A stretch of DNA of 64,000 nt, from positions 992,001 to 1,056,000 of the forward strand of contig NZ_CP034766.1 in assembly GCF_004006015.1 (NCBI RefSeq), given 5' to 3'. Position numbers and translations under genes: made by a program. This document shows positions 1-8,651 of the stretch, one piece after another. How positions within the stretch are numbered: the first letter of the stretch is position 1; every line of letters begins with the position of its first letter. Under the pieces are notes generated by a model, which had not been told where the DNA came from, did not search any database, and worked only from the letters and a program-made list of their open reading frames with translations. Origin of the DNA: Rhodococcus sp. X156. GTDB taxonomy: Bacteria > Actinomycetota > Actinomycetes > Mycobacteriales > Mycobacteriaceae.

Positions 1-258
1 GGTGGGCTGCCGGACATGACGCGCCCGATGCCGGGCTGCCGCTTCGCCGCCCGCTGTCGCTATGCCCAGCCCACCTGCCTGGAGAAGGAGCCGGACTTGC
101 TGCCCTCACCCACCGTGGACGCGGCGGCGACGCCGCACAGCCACGCCTGCTTCTTCCCGGTCGGCACCCCCGAGGGGGAGCAGGCGCTGTCCGCCAACGC
201 GGCGGCCGGCACGACCGCTGCCGGTCGCGAGCTGGCTCGGCCGGAGGTGGTGGCATGA
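1..258 (+). CDS. Oligopeptide ABC transporter ATPase, C-terminal end (partial)
   Basis: This is the last 85 codons of an ATP-binding protein whose start and nucleotide-binding core lie left of the window. The visible part holds the C-terminal oligopeptide/dipeptide extension (oligo_HPY family), recognisable from P-G-C-R-F-A-A-R-C followed by further cysteines and an acidic stretch. The tail after it is Ala-rich and poorly conserved. The stop overlaps the ATG of the next ATPase in an ATGA junction, so the two are one operon and are probably the DppD/DppF (OppD/OppF) pair that powers peptide import. The substrate cannot be told from this fragment. Confidence 0.85.
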   Translation, partial: GGLPDMTRPMPGCRFAARCRYAQPTCLEKEPDLLPSPTVDAAATPHSHACFFPVGTPEGEQALSANAAAGTTAAGRELARPEVVA

Positions 259-1256
259 GCGGCACGGACGTCGTGACCAGCCCGGCCGCGTCGCTGCCCA
301 CCGAGCAGGCGCCGGTGCTGGTGGTGGACGACCTGGTGGTGGAGTTCCCCGTCGGCCACGGCCAGACGGTGCACGCGGTGTCCGGGGTGAGCTTCACCCT
401 GGGCGCCGGAGAGACGCTGGGCATCGTGGGGGAGTCCGGCTGCGGCAAGTCCACCGTGGGCAAGGCCATCATGCAGCTGCCCTCGCCCACCTCGGGCTCG
501 GTGCGGCTCAACGACACCGAGCTCACCACCCTCAAGCCGGGGGAGCTGCGCCGCACCCGCACCCAGCTGCAGATGATCCTGCAGGACCCCATCTCGTCGC
601 TGAACCCCCGGCGCAAGGTGAAGCACCTGATCACCGAGGGTCCGTCGATCTGGGGCGAGAAGGACAAGGCGGCCATCGAGCGCCGTGCCCGGGAGACGCT
701 CACCGCGGTGGGCCTGGACCCGGACGTGGTGTGGGAGCGTCGCCCCCGCGAGCTCTCCGGCGGACAGTGCCAGCGGGTGTGCATCGCGCGTGCCCTCATG
801 CTCGAGCCGACCCTGATGATCTGCGACGAGCCGGTGTCCAGCCTGGACGTGTCGGTGCAGGCGCAGATCCTCAACCTGCTCGAGGACACCAAGAAGCGCT
901 ACGGCCTGAGCCTGTTGTTCGTCGCCCACAACATGGCGGTCGTGAAGAACATCAGCGACCGCATCATGGTGATGTACCTGGGCAAGGTCTGCGAGATCTC
1001 GCCGTCGGACGGGCTGCAGGAGCAGGCGCTGCACCCGTACACCCGGCTGCTGCTGGCGTCGGTGCCAGGCCCGCGGACCCCGGGCGTCGAGGACGAGGCG
1101 CACGAGGTGGTGGGTGAGCTTCCGTCACCGCTGAACCCGCCGAGCGGCTGCCGCTTCCGCACCCGGTGCCCGCTGGCCACCGACCGCTGCGCGCAGGAGG
1201 AGCCGCTGCTGCGCCCGGTGGGGGAGAACCACCTGGTGGCGTGCCACCACGTCTGA
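255..1256 (+). CDS. Oligopeptide/dipeptide ABC transporter ATP-binding protein (DppF/OppF type)
   Basis: Cytoplasmic ATPase of a peptide-type importer, 333 aa, the usual length. Walker A is GESGCGKST at residues 59-67, the Q-loop is L-Q-D at 109-111, the signature is LSGGQ at 167-171, Walker B ends in C-D-E-P near 190-193, and the switch histidine is H225. The C-terminal oligo_HPY extension (P-S-G-C-R-F-R-T-R-C, about 296-305) marks the oligopeptide subfamily. It overlaps the upstream ATPase by 4 bases and is followed 45 bases later by a substrate-binding lipoprotein. The permease genes must lie outside the window. Confidence 0.93.
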   Translation: MSGTDVVTSPAASLPTEQAPVLVVDDLVVEFPVGHGQTVHAVSGVSFTLGAGETLGIVGESGCGKSTVGKAIMQLPSPTSGSVRLNDTELTTLKPGELRRTRTQLQMILQDPISSLNPRRKVKHLITEGPSIWGEKDKAAIERRARETLTAVGLDPDVVWERRPRELSGGQCQRVCIARALMLEPTLMICDEPVSSLDVSVQAQILNLLEDTKKRYGLSLLFVAHNMAVVKNISDRIMVMYLGKVCEISPSDGLQEQALHPYTRLLLASVPGPRTPGVEDEAHEVVGELPSPLNPPSGCRFRTRCPLATDRCAQEEPLLRPVGENHLVACHHV

Positions 1257-1301
1257 CCCGCTGTTTTCTGTCGTGATTCGGTTACCTGTGGAGGAAAAAA
1301 C

Positions 1302-2912
1302 ATGGCTCGACTAGCGCTCGTGCGCCTGGCCGGCGTGGCGATGGCGGGCAGCTTGCTGCTCGCGGGGTGTGCCGGGGGTGGATCTGACGACGACACCGCG
1401 GCCTCGCCCAGCGGTGACCAGGAGATCCAGCTCGGCCTGGTGGGCGACCAGCCCGACGGCGGGGACCCGGTGGCGGGAGGCACGCTCACCTTCGGCACCC
1501 AGGCCGCGGCCGCGACCATGGACCCGGCCAAGACCGCCGCACGCGGTTCCTCCGGTGGGTCGGAGCTGGCCGCGGTGTACGACGTGCTGGTCCGCTACAG
1601 CTCCGCGGACAAGAAGTTCGTGCCGCAGCTGGCCAAGTCGTTCGAGGCCAGCGCGGATGGGTTGACCTGGACGCTGAAGCTGCGCGAGAACGTGAAGTTC
1701 AGCGACGGCACCCCGCTGGACTCCGCCGCGGTGCTGTGGAGCTGGGACCGCTACACCCAGAACCGCGGCAACGGCAGCGAGCTGTGGAAGATGAACCTGG
1801 ACAGCGCGGTGGCGGCAGACCCGTCCACCGTGGTGGTCAAGCTCAAGAAGGCCTGGCCCGAGCTGGAGGCCATGATGGCCCTGGGCCAGGGCATGATCGT
1901 GGCGCCCACCTCGATGAAGTCCGGCACCTTCCAGCCGATCGGCGCGGGTCCGTTCGTGCAGGAGCGCTACGCCCCCAACGAGGAGCGAGTGCTGGCCGCG
2001 CGTGCTGACTACTGGGGCGGCAAGCCGTACCTGGACAAGCTGCGGTTCGTGGCGCTCAACGGTCCCCAGGCCACCTGGGAGTCGCTCAAGAGCAACCAGC
2101 TGCAGGTCGGCTACCTGCGGGCCAGTGCCACGGCGATCTCGGACGCGCGGGCAGCGGGCCTGCCCGGCTACCTGAGCTTCCTCAACGCCGGAAGTGCCGA
2201 GATGATCAACAACCGGGAGGGCCGTCCGGGAGCCGACGTGCGGGTGCGGCAGGCCATCGCCTACGCCACCAGCCCGACCGCGGTCGACGACCGGGTGGAC
2301 GAGGGCAAGGGCCGGCCCAGCTCGGGCCTGTTCGACCCGTCGTCGCAGTGGGCAGGCGACGTCAAGCCGGTCGCACACGACCCGGAGAAGGCCAAGCAGC
2401 TGCTGGCGGAGGCCAAGAAGGACGGCTACAACGGCGAGCTGAAGTACGTGGTGCTGCAGGAGCCGCGCGACCGGGCCATCGGCCTGGCCGTGCAGGCGCA
2501 GCTGCAGGCAGTGGGCTTCACCGTGACGATCATGCCGGCGAACAGCGCCGAGGACGTGGTGAACAACGTGTACATCAAGCGGGACTTCGACCTGGCGCAC
2601 GCTGGGCTGGGCCTGTACGAGGACATCCCGTTCCTGGGTCTGTACACCACGCTGCAGAGCGCGTCGCCGTCCAACGTGGTCGGCTACAAGGACGCCCAGA
2701 TGGACACCCTGCTCGGCGAGCTGCAGGCTGCGGGCACCGTGGACGCCAAGAAGGCGGTCATCGGCAAGATCCAGCAGCGGGCCAACGAGTCGGTGCCGTC
2801 GGTGAGCCTCGGCGCCATTCCGTCATACATCGCGTGGCAGAAGAACGTGCACGGCGTGACGCCGCACGCCACCGACATCATGCTGTTCGACAAGGCGTGG
2901 ATGAAGCCCTGA
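1302..2912 (+). CDS. Extracellular substrate-binding lipoprotein of the peptide ABC transporter (SBP_bac_5)
   Basis: A 536-aa family 5 solute-binding protein, the extracytoplasmic receptor for the ATPases just upstream. The N-terminus is a lipoprotein signal: a basic start, a hydrophobic stretch and the lipobox L-L-A-G-C with the lipidated cysteine at position 23. A Gly/Asp/Ser-rich linker follows. The body shows family landmarks such as K-L-R-E-N-V-K-F-S-D-G-T-P. GGAGG at 1290-1294 lies 7 bases before the ATG. A strong hairpin follows the stop. The ligand could be a peptide, nickel or another compound, because family 5 proteins are diverse. Confidence 0.92.
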   Translation: MARLALVRLAGVAMAGSLLLAGCAGGGSDDDTAASPSGDQEIQLGLVGDQPDGGDPVAGGTLTFGTQAAAATMDPAKTAARGSSGGSELAAVYDVLVRYSSADKKFVPQLAKSFEASADGLTWTLKLRENVKFSDGTPLDSAAVLWSWDRYTQNRGNGSELWKMNLDSAVAADPSTVVVKLKKAWPELEAMMALGQGMIVAPTSMKSGTFQPIGAGPFVQERYAPNEERVLAARADYWGGKPYLDKLRFVALNGPQATWESLKSNQLQVGYLRASATAISDARAAGLPGYLSFLNAGSAEMINNREGRPGADVRVRQAIAYATSPTAVDDRVDEGKGRPSSGLFDPSSQWAGDVKPVAHDPEKAKQLLAEAKKDGYNGELKYVVLQEPRDRAIGLAVQAQLQAVGFTVTIMPANSAEDVVNNVYIKRDFDLAHAGLGLYEDIPFLGLYTTLQSASPSNVVGYKDAQMDTLLGELQAAGTVDAKKAVIGKIQQRANESVPSVSLGAIPSYIAWQKNVHGVTPHATDIMLFDKAWMKP

Positions 2913-2930
2913 CACGTCAGCGCTGACGGT

Positions 2931-2966
2931 GTGCGGCCGGTTCCCCTTGCGGGGGACCGGCCGCAC
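2931..2966. terminator. Hairpin terminator between convergent genes
   Basis: A 16-bp stem with a single mismatch, GC-rich, closes a 4-base TTGC loop. It sits between the end of the binding-protein gene (+) and the end of the DUF222-HNH gene (-) and can serve both. There is no long T tract, as is common in actinobacteria. Confidence 0.8.
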
Positions 2967-3001
2967 GCCGTTGTGCGGTTGGGTGGCTTTACCGGTGGTG
3001 G

Positions 3002-4366
3002 CTAAGCCGCGCCACGGTGGCACCGGGGTGGGTCGGGGTCGCTGAGGTCGGGTGGGTGGTGGATCGGGTTGGTGCGTGGAACCTGTTGTGGGTCAACGTG
3101 TCGGGGTGCGATCCACTCGATGCGGCCATGGCTGCCCATGCGGACGGTGAAGCCTTCGTGGGTGATGAGGCGGTGGTCGAACGGGCAGGCGAGCGCCAAG
3201 TTGTGCAGGTCGGTGGGGCCGCCGTGTTGCCACTCGGTGAGGTGGTGGACCTGTGTCCACTGGGCGGGCATCTCGCAGCCGGGCCGGGTGCAGCCACGGT
3301 CTCGGGCGTACAGGGCTAGTCGCTGTGCCGGGGACGCCAACCGCTGACCCTGACCGAGGTGAAGCACTTGCCCGGCGGAGTCCAGCACGCAGGGCAGCCA
3401 CTTCGCGTCGGCGGCCATGCGGAGCACGTCGCGCACCGGCACCGTTCCGCCGGAAGCCGTTGATGCGGAACCCGCCCGGCGTTCCAGGTCCGCCAGTCCC
3501 ATGGTCACCACCACCGTGGCCGGCAACCCGCGGTTGCTCGGCAGCTCACCACCCGCCAGCGCGTTGCGGCACAGCGTGGCCAGCGCGTCGTGGTGGCGCT
3601 GGGCGGCACTGCGCGGATCCGGCACGCCATCCTCGGTGACCGGCCGCGCGGCCGCGGAGAACGCCGCGTCCACCAGGGCACGCGTCATGGGATCGAGCTC
3701 GCCGCTGATGCGGCTCATCCCATCGGGGCGTTGCCTACCGATGGTGAACCCGCGCCGCCGCGCCCGATCGGCGTCTGAGGTTTCCCGCCCATCCGGGTCC
3801 AAGTAAGCCATCAGCCGCTCAGCGGCCTTGGCCAATTCCGACGGGCGCAGCGCGCAGGCCTGCGCGGCGAGGGTCTGCTCGGCCGCCCCGACAGTCTCGG
3901 CATCCAACGAGGCCGGCAGGTCGTGCATCGTCTTGGCGATGATGTCGGCGTGGCGCGGCGAGAGGGATCCTTCCGCCTCGGCTGCTGCTGTGGCGGGCTG
4001 CAGAGGACCGAGATCCTCACCGGTGAAGGACGTCCGAGGGCCCCGCACCAAGGCGGCTCGCACCCGAGCACGGGCCTCCTGGATGTCCAGGTGCAGCACT
4101 TCTGACAACAACCCCGCCGTGCCCCGGGCCAGGAACACCGTGGCCAAGGAACGGCACTCCATCTCCACAATCAGGCGGTGGTCCACCGTGGGCTTCATCC
4201 GGTGCACTCGCTCCACCTCGCGCACCACCGCCATCACCCCAGCATCGGACAGCCCGGCCAGCGGCAGCTGCTGCAGCCGCGCCATCATCGCGGCATGCTC
4301 AGCCAGCAGCGAGGAGACCTCGTCGGGGAGGTCCTCCACTGCCACCGCTGCGGCACTCGAACTCAT
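3002..4366 (-). CDS. 13E12 repeat / DUF222 family protein with C-terminal HNH endonuclease domain
   Basis: A 454-aa protein of the 13E12 family, common in multiple copies in actinobacteria and of unsettled function. The N-terminal two thirds is the DUF222 domain. The C-terminus is an HNH nuclease fold: C359-T-R-P-G-C364, the H-H pair at 374-375, N389 in L-H-N-L, and a second C/H pair near C394 and H398. The start at 4366 (ATG, M-S-S-S) is chosen because a perfect 16-bp LexA box straddles it. A longer open frame to 4429 exists but has no ribosome site. It is an isolated gene between terminators. In M. tuberculosis several 13E12 genes belong to the LexA regulon, which fits. It may be a remnant of a selfish element, but I see no flanking repeats. 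Confidence 0.88.
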   Translation of the reverse strand: MSSSAAAVAVEDLPDEVSSLLAEHAAMMARLQQLPLAGLSDAGVMAVVREVERVHRMKPTVDHRLIVEMECRSLATVFLARGTAGLLSEVLHLDIQEARARVRAALVRGPRTSFTGEDLGPLQPATAAAEAEGSLSPRHADIIAKTMHDLPASLDAETVGAAEQTLAAQACALRPSELAKAAERLMAYLDPDGRETSDADRARRRGFTIGRQRPDGMSRISGELDPMTRALVDAAFSAAARPVTEDGVPDPRSAAQRHHDALATLCRNALAGGELPSNRGLPATVVVTMGLADLERRAGSASTASGGTVPVRDVLRMAADAKWLPCVLDSAGQVLHLGQGQRLASPAQRLALYARDRGCTRPGCEMPAQWTQVHHLTEWQHGGPTDLHNLALACPFDHRLITHEGFTVRMGSHGRIEWIAPRHVDPQQVPRTNPIHHPPDLSDPDPPRCHRGAA

Positions 4367-4372
4367 GTTCGA
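4357..4372 (-). promoter_or_regulatory. LexA SOS box overlapping the start codon of the DUF222-HNH gene
   Basis: TCGAAC-TCAT-GTTCGA is a perfect inverted repeat and an exact match to the mycobacterial/actinobacterial SOS box TCGAAC-N4-GTTCGA. The four-base spacer contains the CAT complement of the ATG start, so bound LexA would cover the start codon. DNA-damage induction of the gene is inferred. Confidence 0.85.
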
Positions 4373-4436
4373 ATCATAGAACTCCGCCCCGACAGTTTCT
4401 GCCCCTGACCAGCAACGAAGCCCTGACAATGCAGAA

Positions 4437-4465
4437 CCGCCGCCTCCCGGAGCGGGAGGCGGCGG
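4437..4465 (-). terminator. Terminator of the liv operon
   Basis: A 13-bp perfect GC stem (37-49 pairs with 53-65 of this block) closes a 3-base loop. It lies 28 bases past the stop of the small membrane protein that ends the liv operon, followed on the minus strand by a weak T-rich stretch. Confidence 0.8.
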
Positions 4466-4492
4466 CTTGCGTCCTGAGGATGACCAGCAAGG

Positions 4493-4867
4493 TCAGACGG
4501 TGGTCTTGTCCCTCTCGACACCGGAACCACCCAGGGCGGCGGCGAGCTGGTCCACGTGGGCCTGGCCCTCGTAGAGCTGGCGCAGCAGCCACAGCCGCAG
4601 CACCTTGGCCAGCGCACCGGCGAGGTAAAGCGCGGCACCGAGGACGGTGAGCGCGACGAACGCCAGGGTCAGCACCTGGGTGGACAGCACGTCCACACTG
4701 GTCTGGCTCAGCGACATGGAGTAGCAGACGAACGCGGCGATCACGCCGACGGCCATCCCGAGAACACCGAGTCCCTGCACCAGACCGTCGCGGCGGGAGC
4801 CACCGGTCTTGAGCTTGAGCTCGGCCACATCTGTCTTGAACTGCTCACGACGCTGCTCAGCAGTCAT
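4493..4867 (-). CDS. Small two-helix membrane protein at the 3' end of the liv operon
   Basis: A 124-aa protein I do not recognise. It has a charged N-terminus (about 1-28), two hydrophobic segments (about 30-52 and 64-90) and a cytosol-like C-terminal tail of about 35 residues with alternating charges. The start follows a clear AGGAGG and lies only 4 bases after the livF stop, so it is cotranscribed and probably translationally coupled with the transporter. It may be an accessory subunit or an unrelated passenger. No enzymatic motif is visible. Confidence 0.75.
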   Translation of the reverse strand: MTAEQRREQFKTDVAELKLKTGGSRRDGLVQGLGVLGMAVGVIAAFVCYSMSLSQTSVDVLSTQVLTLAFVALTVLGAALYLAGALAKVLRLWLLRQLYEGQAHVDQLAAALGGSGVERDKTTV

Positions 4868-4871
4868 CAGG

Positions 4872-5618
4872 TCATCCTCCTAGGTAGCTGGTTGAAAGCT
4901 CGTTCTCGATCTCGTCCGGTGCGCCCACTCGCACCAGCCGGCCCTGCAGCATCAGCGCCGCCGAGTCCGCGATGGGCAGGACTGCCCGGGCGAACTGCTC
5001 GGCGACCAGGATGGTCAGCCCCTCTGCCGCCAGCTGGCCCACCGTGTCGTACATCTGCGACACGATCAGGGGAGCGAGCCCCATGGACAGCTCGTCGAGC
5101 AACAGGATCGTGGGGTCGGTGCCCAGTGCCCGGGACAGCGCCAGCATCTGCTGCTCACCACCGGACATGGACCCCGCCAGCTGGTTGCGGCGCTTGCCCA
5201 GGATGGGGAAGCGGGCGTACGCCACCTCCTCCATGTGCTCCAGGCTGGTGCCGGTGCCGGTGCCGATCCAGAGGTTCTCGCGGACGCTGAGGTTGGCGAA
5301 CACCCCACGGCCCTCGGGGATGGAGCACACCCCGAGCCTGGCGAGGTCCGAGGCACCTGCGCCGTTGACGGCCCGGCCGGACAGCCGCAGCTCGCCCGAG
5401 CTGACCGGCACCAGGCCGGAGCAGATCTTCAGCGAGGTGGTCTTGCCGGCACCGTTGGGACCCAGCAGGGCCACCACCTGCCCGGGCAGCACCTGCAGGT
5501 TCACGCCGTGCAGCACCTCGATGGCGCCGTAGCCGGCGCGAACGTCGGCGAGCTCCAGGATCGGCTCGACGGCGGGGTGGGCCGGCCCGCTGCCGGGAGC
5601 GGTGAGCGTGTCGGTCAT
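4872..5618 (-). CDS. livF: Branched-chain amino acid-type ABC transporter ATPase LivF
   Basis: A 248-aa ATPase, usual LivF length. Walker A is GPNGAGKTT at 53-61, the signature is M-S-G-G-E-Q-Q at 151-157, and Walker B is I-L-L-L-D-E at 171-176, followed by L-S-M-G-L-A-P, typical of LivF. It pairs with LivG to drive the LivHM permease in the inner membrane. The ATG at 5618 overlaps the livG stop (ATGA) and supports this start over a longer frame reaching 5969. Urea, amides and other ligands are also imported by this family, so the substrate is open. Confidence 0.93.
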   Translation of the reverse strand: MTDTLTAPGSGPAHPAVEPILELADVRAGYGAIEVLHGVNLQVLPGQVVALLGPNGAGKTTSLKICSGLVPVSSGELRLSGRAVNGAGASDLARLGVCSIPEGRGVFANLSVRENLWIGTGTGTSLEHMEEVAYARFPILGKRRNQLAGSMSGGEQQMLALSRALGTDPTILLLDELSMGLAPLIVSQMYDTVGQLAAEGLTILVAEQFARAVLPIADSAALMLQGRLVRVGAPDEIENELSTSYLGG

Positions 5619-6349
5619 GCGACGTCCTCCGTGCCGATGTAGGCGGCGATCACTGCGGGGTCCTGGCGCACCTGCTCGGGCGTGCCCGAGGCGAGCAGCG
5701 AGCCGAAGTCCAGGACGTGGATCATCGAGCACACCCGCATCACCAGTGGCAGGTCGTGCTCCACCAGGCAGATGGCCAGGCCGCCGGCGGCCAGCTGGAC
5801 CAGCAGGTCGGCGAACTGGTCGGTCTCGTGCTCGGTCTGGCCCGACGCCGGCTCGTCCAGCAGCAGCACGCGGGGCTCGGTCATCAGCGCCCGGGCCAGC
5901 TCGACCACGCGGGCACGGCCGGTGGGGATGTCGGAGACGTCCTGGGTGGCGATGTCGCCCAGCCCGCACAGCTCGAGCACCCGGTCGGTCTCGGCGTTGA
6001 CGTCGATCCGCTTGCTGCGGCCGTTGGCGTTGTGGATGTCCCCGGCGACGCGGATGTTGTCCCGCACCGACAGCGACATGAACAGCTCCAGCCGCTGGAA
6101 GGTGCGGGCCAGGCCACGGTGCGCGCGCTTGGGCGGACGCATCTTGGTGATGTCCTCGCCGTCGAGCAGGATCTTGCCGGCGGACGGGCGCTGCAGCCCG
6201 GTGATGGTGTTGAACAGCGTCGTCTTGCCAGCACCGTTGGGGCCGATCAGCCCGGTGATGGTGGCGGGCTCGATGCTGATGCTCACGTTGTTGACGGCGA
6301 CCAGGCCGCCGAAGCGGACCGTGATGTCGCGGCTCTCAAGCAGAGGCAT
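5615..6349 (-). CDS. livG: Branched-chain amino acid-type ABC transporter ATPase LivG
   Basis: A 244-aa ATPase. Walker A is GPNGAGKTT at 36-44, Walker B is V-L-L-L-D-E-P at 161-167 and the switch histidine is H198. The ABC signature is degenerate: where LSGGQ is expected, the protein reads I-P-T-G-R-A-R at 141-147, so only the key glycine remains. This looks like a lineage variant of LivG rather than an inactive gene because everything else is intact. The start overlaps the end of the permease gene by 14 bases, and the stop overlaps livF, so the order livHM-livG-livF is a single unit. Confidence 0.92.
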   Translation of the reverse strand: MPLLESRDITVRFGGLVAVNNVSISIEPATITGLIGPNGAGKTTLFNTITGLQRPSAGKILLDGEDITKMRPPKRAHRGLARTFQRLELFMSLSVRDNIRVAGDIHNANGRSKRIDVNAETDRVLELCGLGDIATQDVSDIPTGRARVVELARALMTEPRVLLLDEPASGQTEHETDQFADLLVQLAAGGLAICLVEHDLPLVMRVCSMIHVLDFGSLLASGTPEQVRQDPAVIAAYIGTEDVA

Positions 6350-8651
6350 TGGTGCTCAGCTCCTTGTTCTGGTCGGTGCCGTGGTGGCCGGCGGCGGGGG
6401 AGGCGGCGAGGCCGGTGGGGACCGCGCCGACGAACGCGGGCAGGCCGAGCTTCTGGTCCAGCGCGTGGCGGTCGCGCTCGGAGAACGGCACGTCCACCCC
6501 GATGAGCTCGGGCGGCGTGACCTTCCGGCGGGCGATCTCCTCCTTGCCGAGCACCGCCTCGGGCATCAGCATCTGGCCGAACACCGGCAGCAGGAAGACC
6601 AGGGTGATGGTCAGGATGCCGAACCACCACTTGTCGATGGTGTCGGTGTAGGCCAGCAGGTAGAGGATGACCTCGATGACCGCGCCACCGATGAGCACCG
6701 GCTTGGCGTTGCGCAGGGCGCGGTAGCCCTCGGTCACCTGGTGCACCGTGCCGCTGGGGTTGGCGCCGACACCGAGACCGATGAGGGCCGGGCTGACGGC
6801 GGCGATGTGGCCGAGCGTGGTGTACACCGAGGACAGGTTCTCGTGGTCCATCGCCAGGTCGTTGAACGTGGAGATGACCATCGTGAAGCCGACGCCGGAC
6901 ATGATGCCGCCGAACAGGGCGCCGGTGACGTAGCCGATGCCTGCCGCCACGGTGAGCATCAGCAGCGAGAGGCTGACCAGCACCGAGAAGCTGTCCGACT
7001 GGACCGAGCCGATGGCGCTGGACATCAGGATGCCGCCCAGGCCGGCGATGGCGGCGGAGATGACGAAGACGCTCAGCTTCAGCCGGACCAGGCTCTGGCC
7101 CAGGGTGGCCGAGGCCGCCTCGCTGTCCTTCATGGCGGCGAGCCGTCGTCCGTAGCCGCTGTTGCGCAGCGCCACCAGGCCGATGCCGATCAGCGCGAAC
7201 AGCGCCGTGGTCGTCATCAGGAAGGTGTCACCGTCCTTGAGGTCCAGCGGGCCGACCTTGACCGGCGGGATCAGCAGGTTGCCGTCGGTGAACAGCGAGA
7301 ACTTCTTGCCGAAGAGCTCGTGCTGGGAGATGTCGTTGAGGACCATGTTGGACAGGAAGACACCGAAGGCCAGCGTGGCCAGCGCCAGGTAGAGCCCCCG
7401 CAGTCGCAGTGCGGGCAGGGCGACGATGCCGCCGACCACCGCCGCGGCGGCCATGCCGAGCAGCACGCCCACCAGGGTGGTGCGGCTCTCGTAGCCGAAC
7501 GTGGTGGTGCCGAAGTGGAAGACCACCACGGTGGCCACCGCGCCGAAGGAGATCGCCGCGAGGTTCATCTGCCCGGCGTAGCCGGTGAGCACGGTGAGCG
7601 AGAGGGCGATGATCGCGAACGTCATGCCGGTGGTGAGCAGGGTGACCGCGGAGTCGACCATGAGCAGCTTGATCAGGAACACCGCGACGACGAGGAACGC
7701 GCCCCAGGCGATGGCCGAGCGGACGGTGGGCACGTTGGCCCGCTCCCGGGTGCGCACCGCAGCGCCGGAGAGCCGGTCGTGCGGCAGCACGATGAGGACC
7801 ATGAACAGCACGATCATCGGCAGCGAGATACGGAAGTTGCTGGTCCACGTCCAGGTGGAGGGGAAGTAGGCCAGCACGTAGGTGCTCGCCAGGCCCAGCA
7901 CGATGGCGCCGACGAAGGTGCGGGGGATGCTCTTGAGCTTGCCGAACATCGCGGCGGCGAAGGCGTCGATGACGAGCAGCGTCAGCGCGTTGGCCTCCAG
8001 CGACCCGCCGCTGATGGGAGTGATGAGGATGCCGGCCAGCACGGCGAGCACGGAGCCCATGGCCCAGGAGGTGGCGGCGATGCGCTCGGGGTTGTGGCCG
8101 TTGAGGCGCAGCAGGTCCGGGTCGTCCACCGCGCCCCGCATGGACACGCCCATGCGGGTGCGGGTGAACATGATGCGCAGGCCGATTGCGATGAGCACGG
8201 CGACCACGAGGGCGATCAGGTCGTGGGTGCTGATGACCGACCCGAAGAGGTCGATCTGGCTGCTGTTGCCGAAGAACTTCTCCGAGCTGCGGGAGTCCTT
8301 GGGGTCCCAGAACCAGTGGGACAGGTAGATCGCACCCAGCAGGATGGACACCGTCACCACGATCTTGGTGACCTCGGCGGTGTTGCGCAGGCCCTTCATG
8401 ATGAAGAGGTAGAGGCCCCAGCCCATCAGCGGGCCGATGACGCCGAGGGTGATGAGCAGAGCCACCGGGGTGGGCAGCCCCCAGCCGGAGCGCAGCTGCC
8501 AGTAGCAGAACGCACCGAGCATGGCCTGGGCACCGTGGGCGAAGTTGAAGATCCCCGAGGTGTTGTAGGTGAGCACGAGGCCGGACGCGGCAATCGCGTA
8601 CACGGCACCGAGCACGAGTCCCAGGATCGTGAAGGTCACAAAAGCGTTCAT
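6336..8651 (-). CDS. Fused LivH-LivM branched-chain amino acid ABC permease
   Basis: A 771-aa integral membrane protein joining two permeases that are usually separate. Residues 1 to about 300 are LivH (landmark N-F-A-H-G near the N-terminus). About 310-640 are LivM (landmark G-Y-A-G-Q-M-N-L-A and the loop A-M-K-D-S-E-A-A that contacts the ATPase). A further 110-130 residues carry about two more hydrophobic segments and then a soluble tail rich in Ala, His and Asn. The reading frame is uninterrupted, so fusion is real. It is the first gene of the operon livHM-livG-livF-small membrane protein, with its own promoter block at 8824-8874. A fused permease could work alone in place of the usual heterodimer. 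Confidence 0.9.
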   Translation of the reverse strand: MNAFVTFTILGLVLGAVYAIAASGLVLTYNTSGIFNFAHGAQAMLGAFCYWQLRSGWGLPTPVALLITLGVIGPLMGWGLYLFIMKGLRNTAEVTKIVVTVSILLGAIYLSHWFWDPKDSRSSEKFFGNSSQIDLFGSVISTHDLIALVVAVLIAIGLRIMFTRTRMGVSMRGAVDDPDLLRLNGHNPERIAATSWAMGSVLAVLAGILITPISGGSLEANALTLLVIDAFAAAMFGKLKSIPRTFVGAIVLGLASTYVLAYFPSTWTWTSNFRISLPMIVLFMVLIVLPHDRLSGAAVRTRERANVPTVRSAIAWGAFLVVAVFLIKLLMVDSAVTLLTTGMTFAIIALSLTVLTGYAGQMNLAAISFGAVATVVVFHFGTTTFGYESRTTLVGVLLGMAAAAVVGGIVALPALRLRGLYLALATLAFGVFLSNMVLNDISQHELFGKKFSLFTDGNLLIPPVKVGPLDLKDGDTFLMTTTALFALIGIGLVALRNSGYGRRLAAMKDSEAASATLGQSLVRLKLSVFVISAAIAGLGGILMSSAIGSVQSDSFSVLVSLSLLMLTVAAGIGYVTGALFGGIMSGVGFTMVISTFNDLAMDHENLSSVYTTLGHIAAVSPALIGLGVGANPSGTVHQVTEGYRALRNAKPVLIGGAVIEVILYLLAYTDTIDKWWFGILTITLVFLLPVFGQMLMPEAVLGKEEIARRKVTPPELIGVDVPFSERDRHALDQKLGLPAFVGAVPTGLAASPAAGHHGTDQNKELSTNASA

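Noticed and set aside
2931-4465. DUF222-HNH gene as an inserted mobile element
   Set aside because: The flanking hairpins are ordinary terminators of different sequence; no direct repeats or integrase are present.
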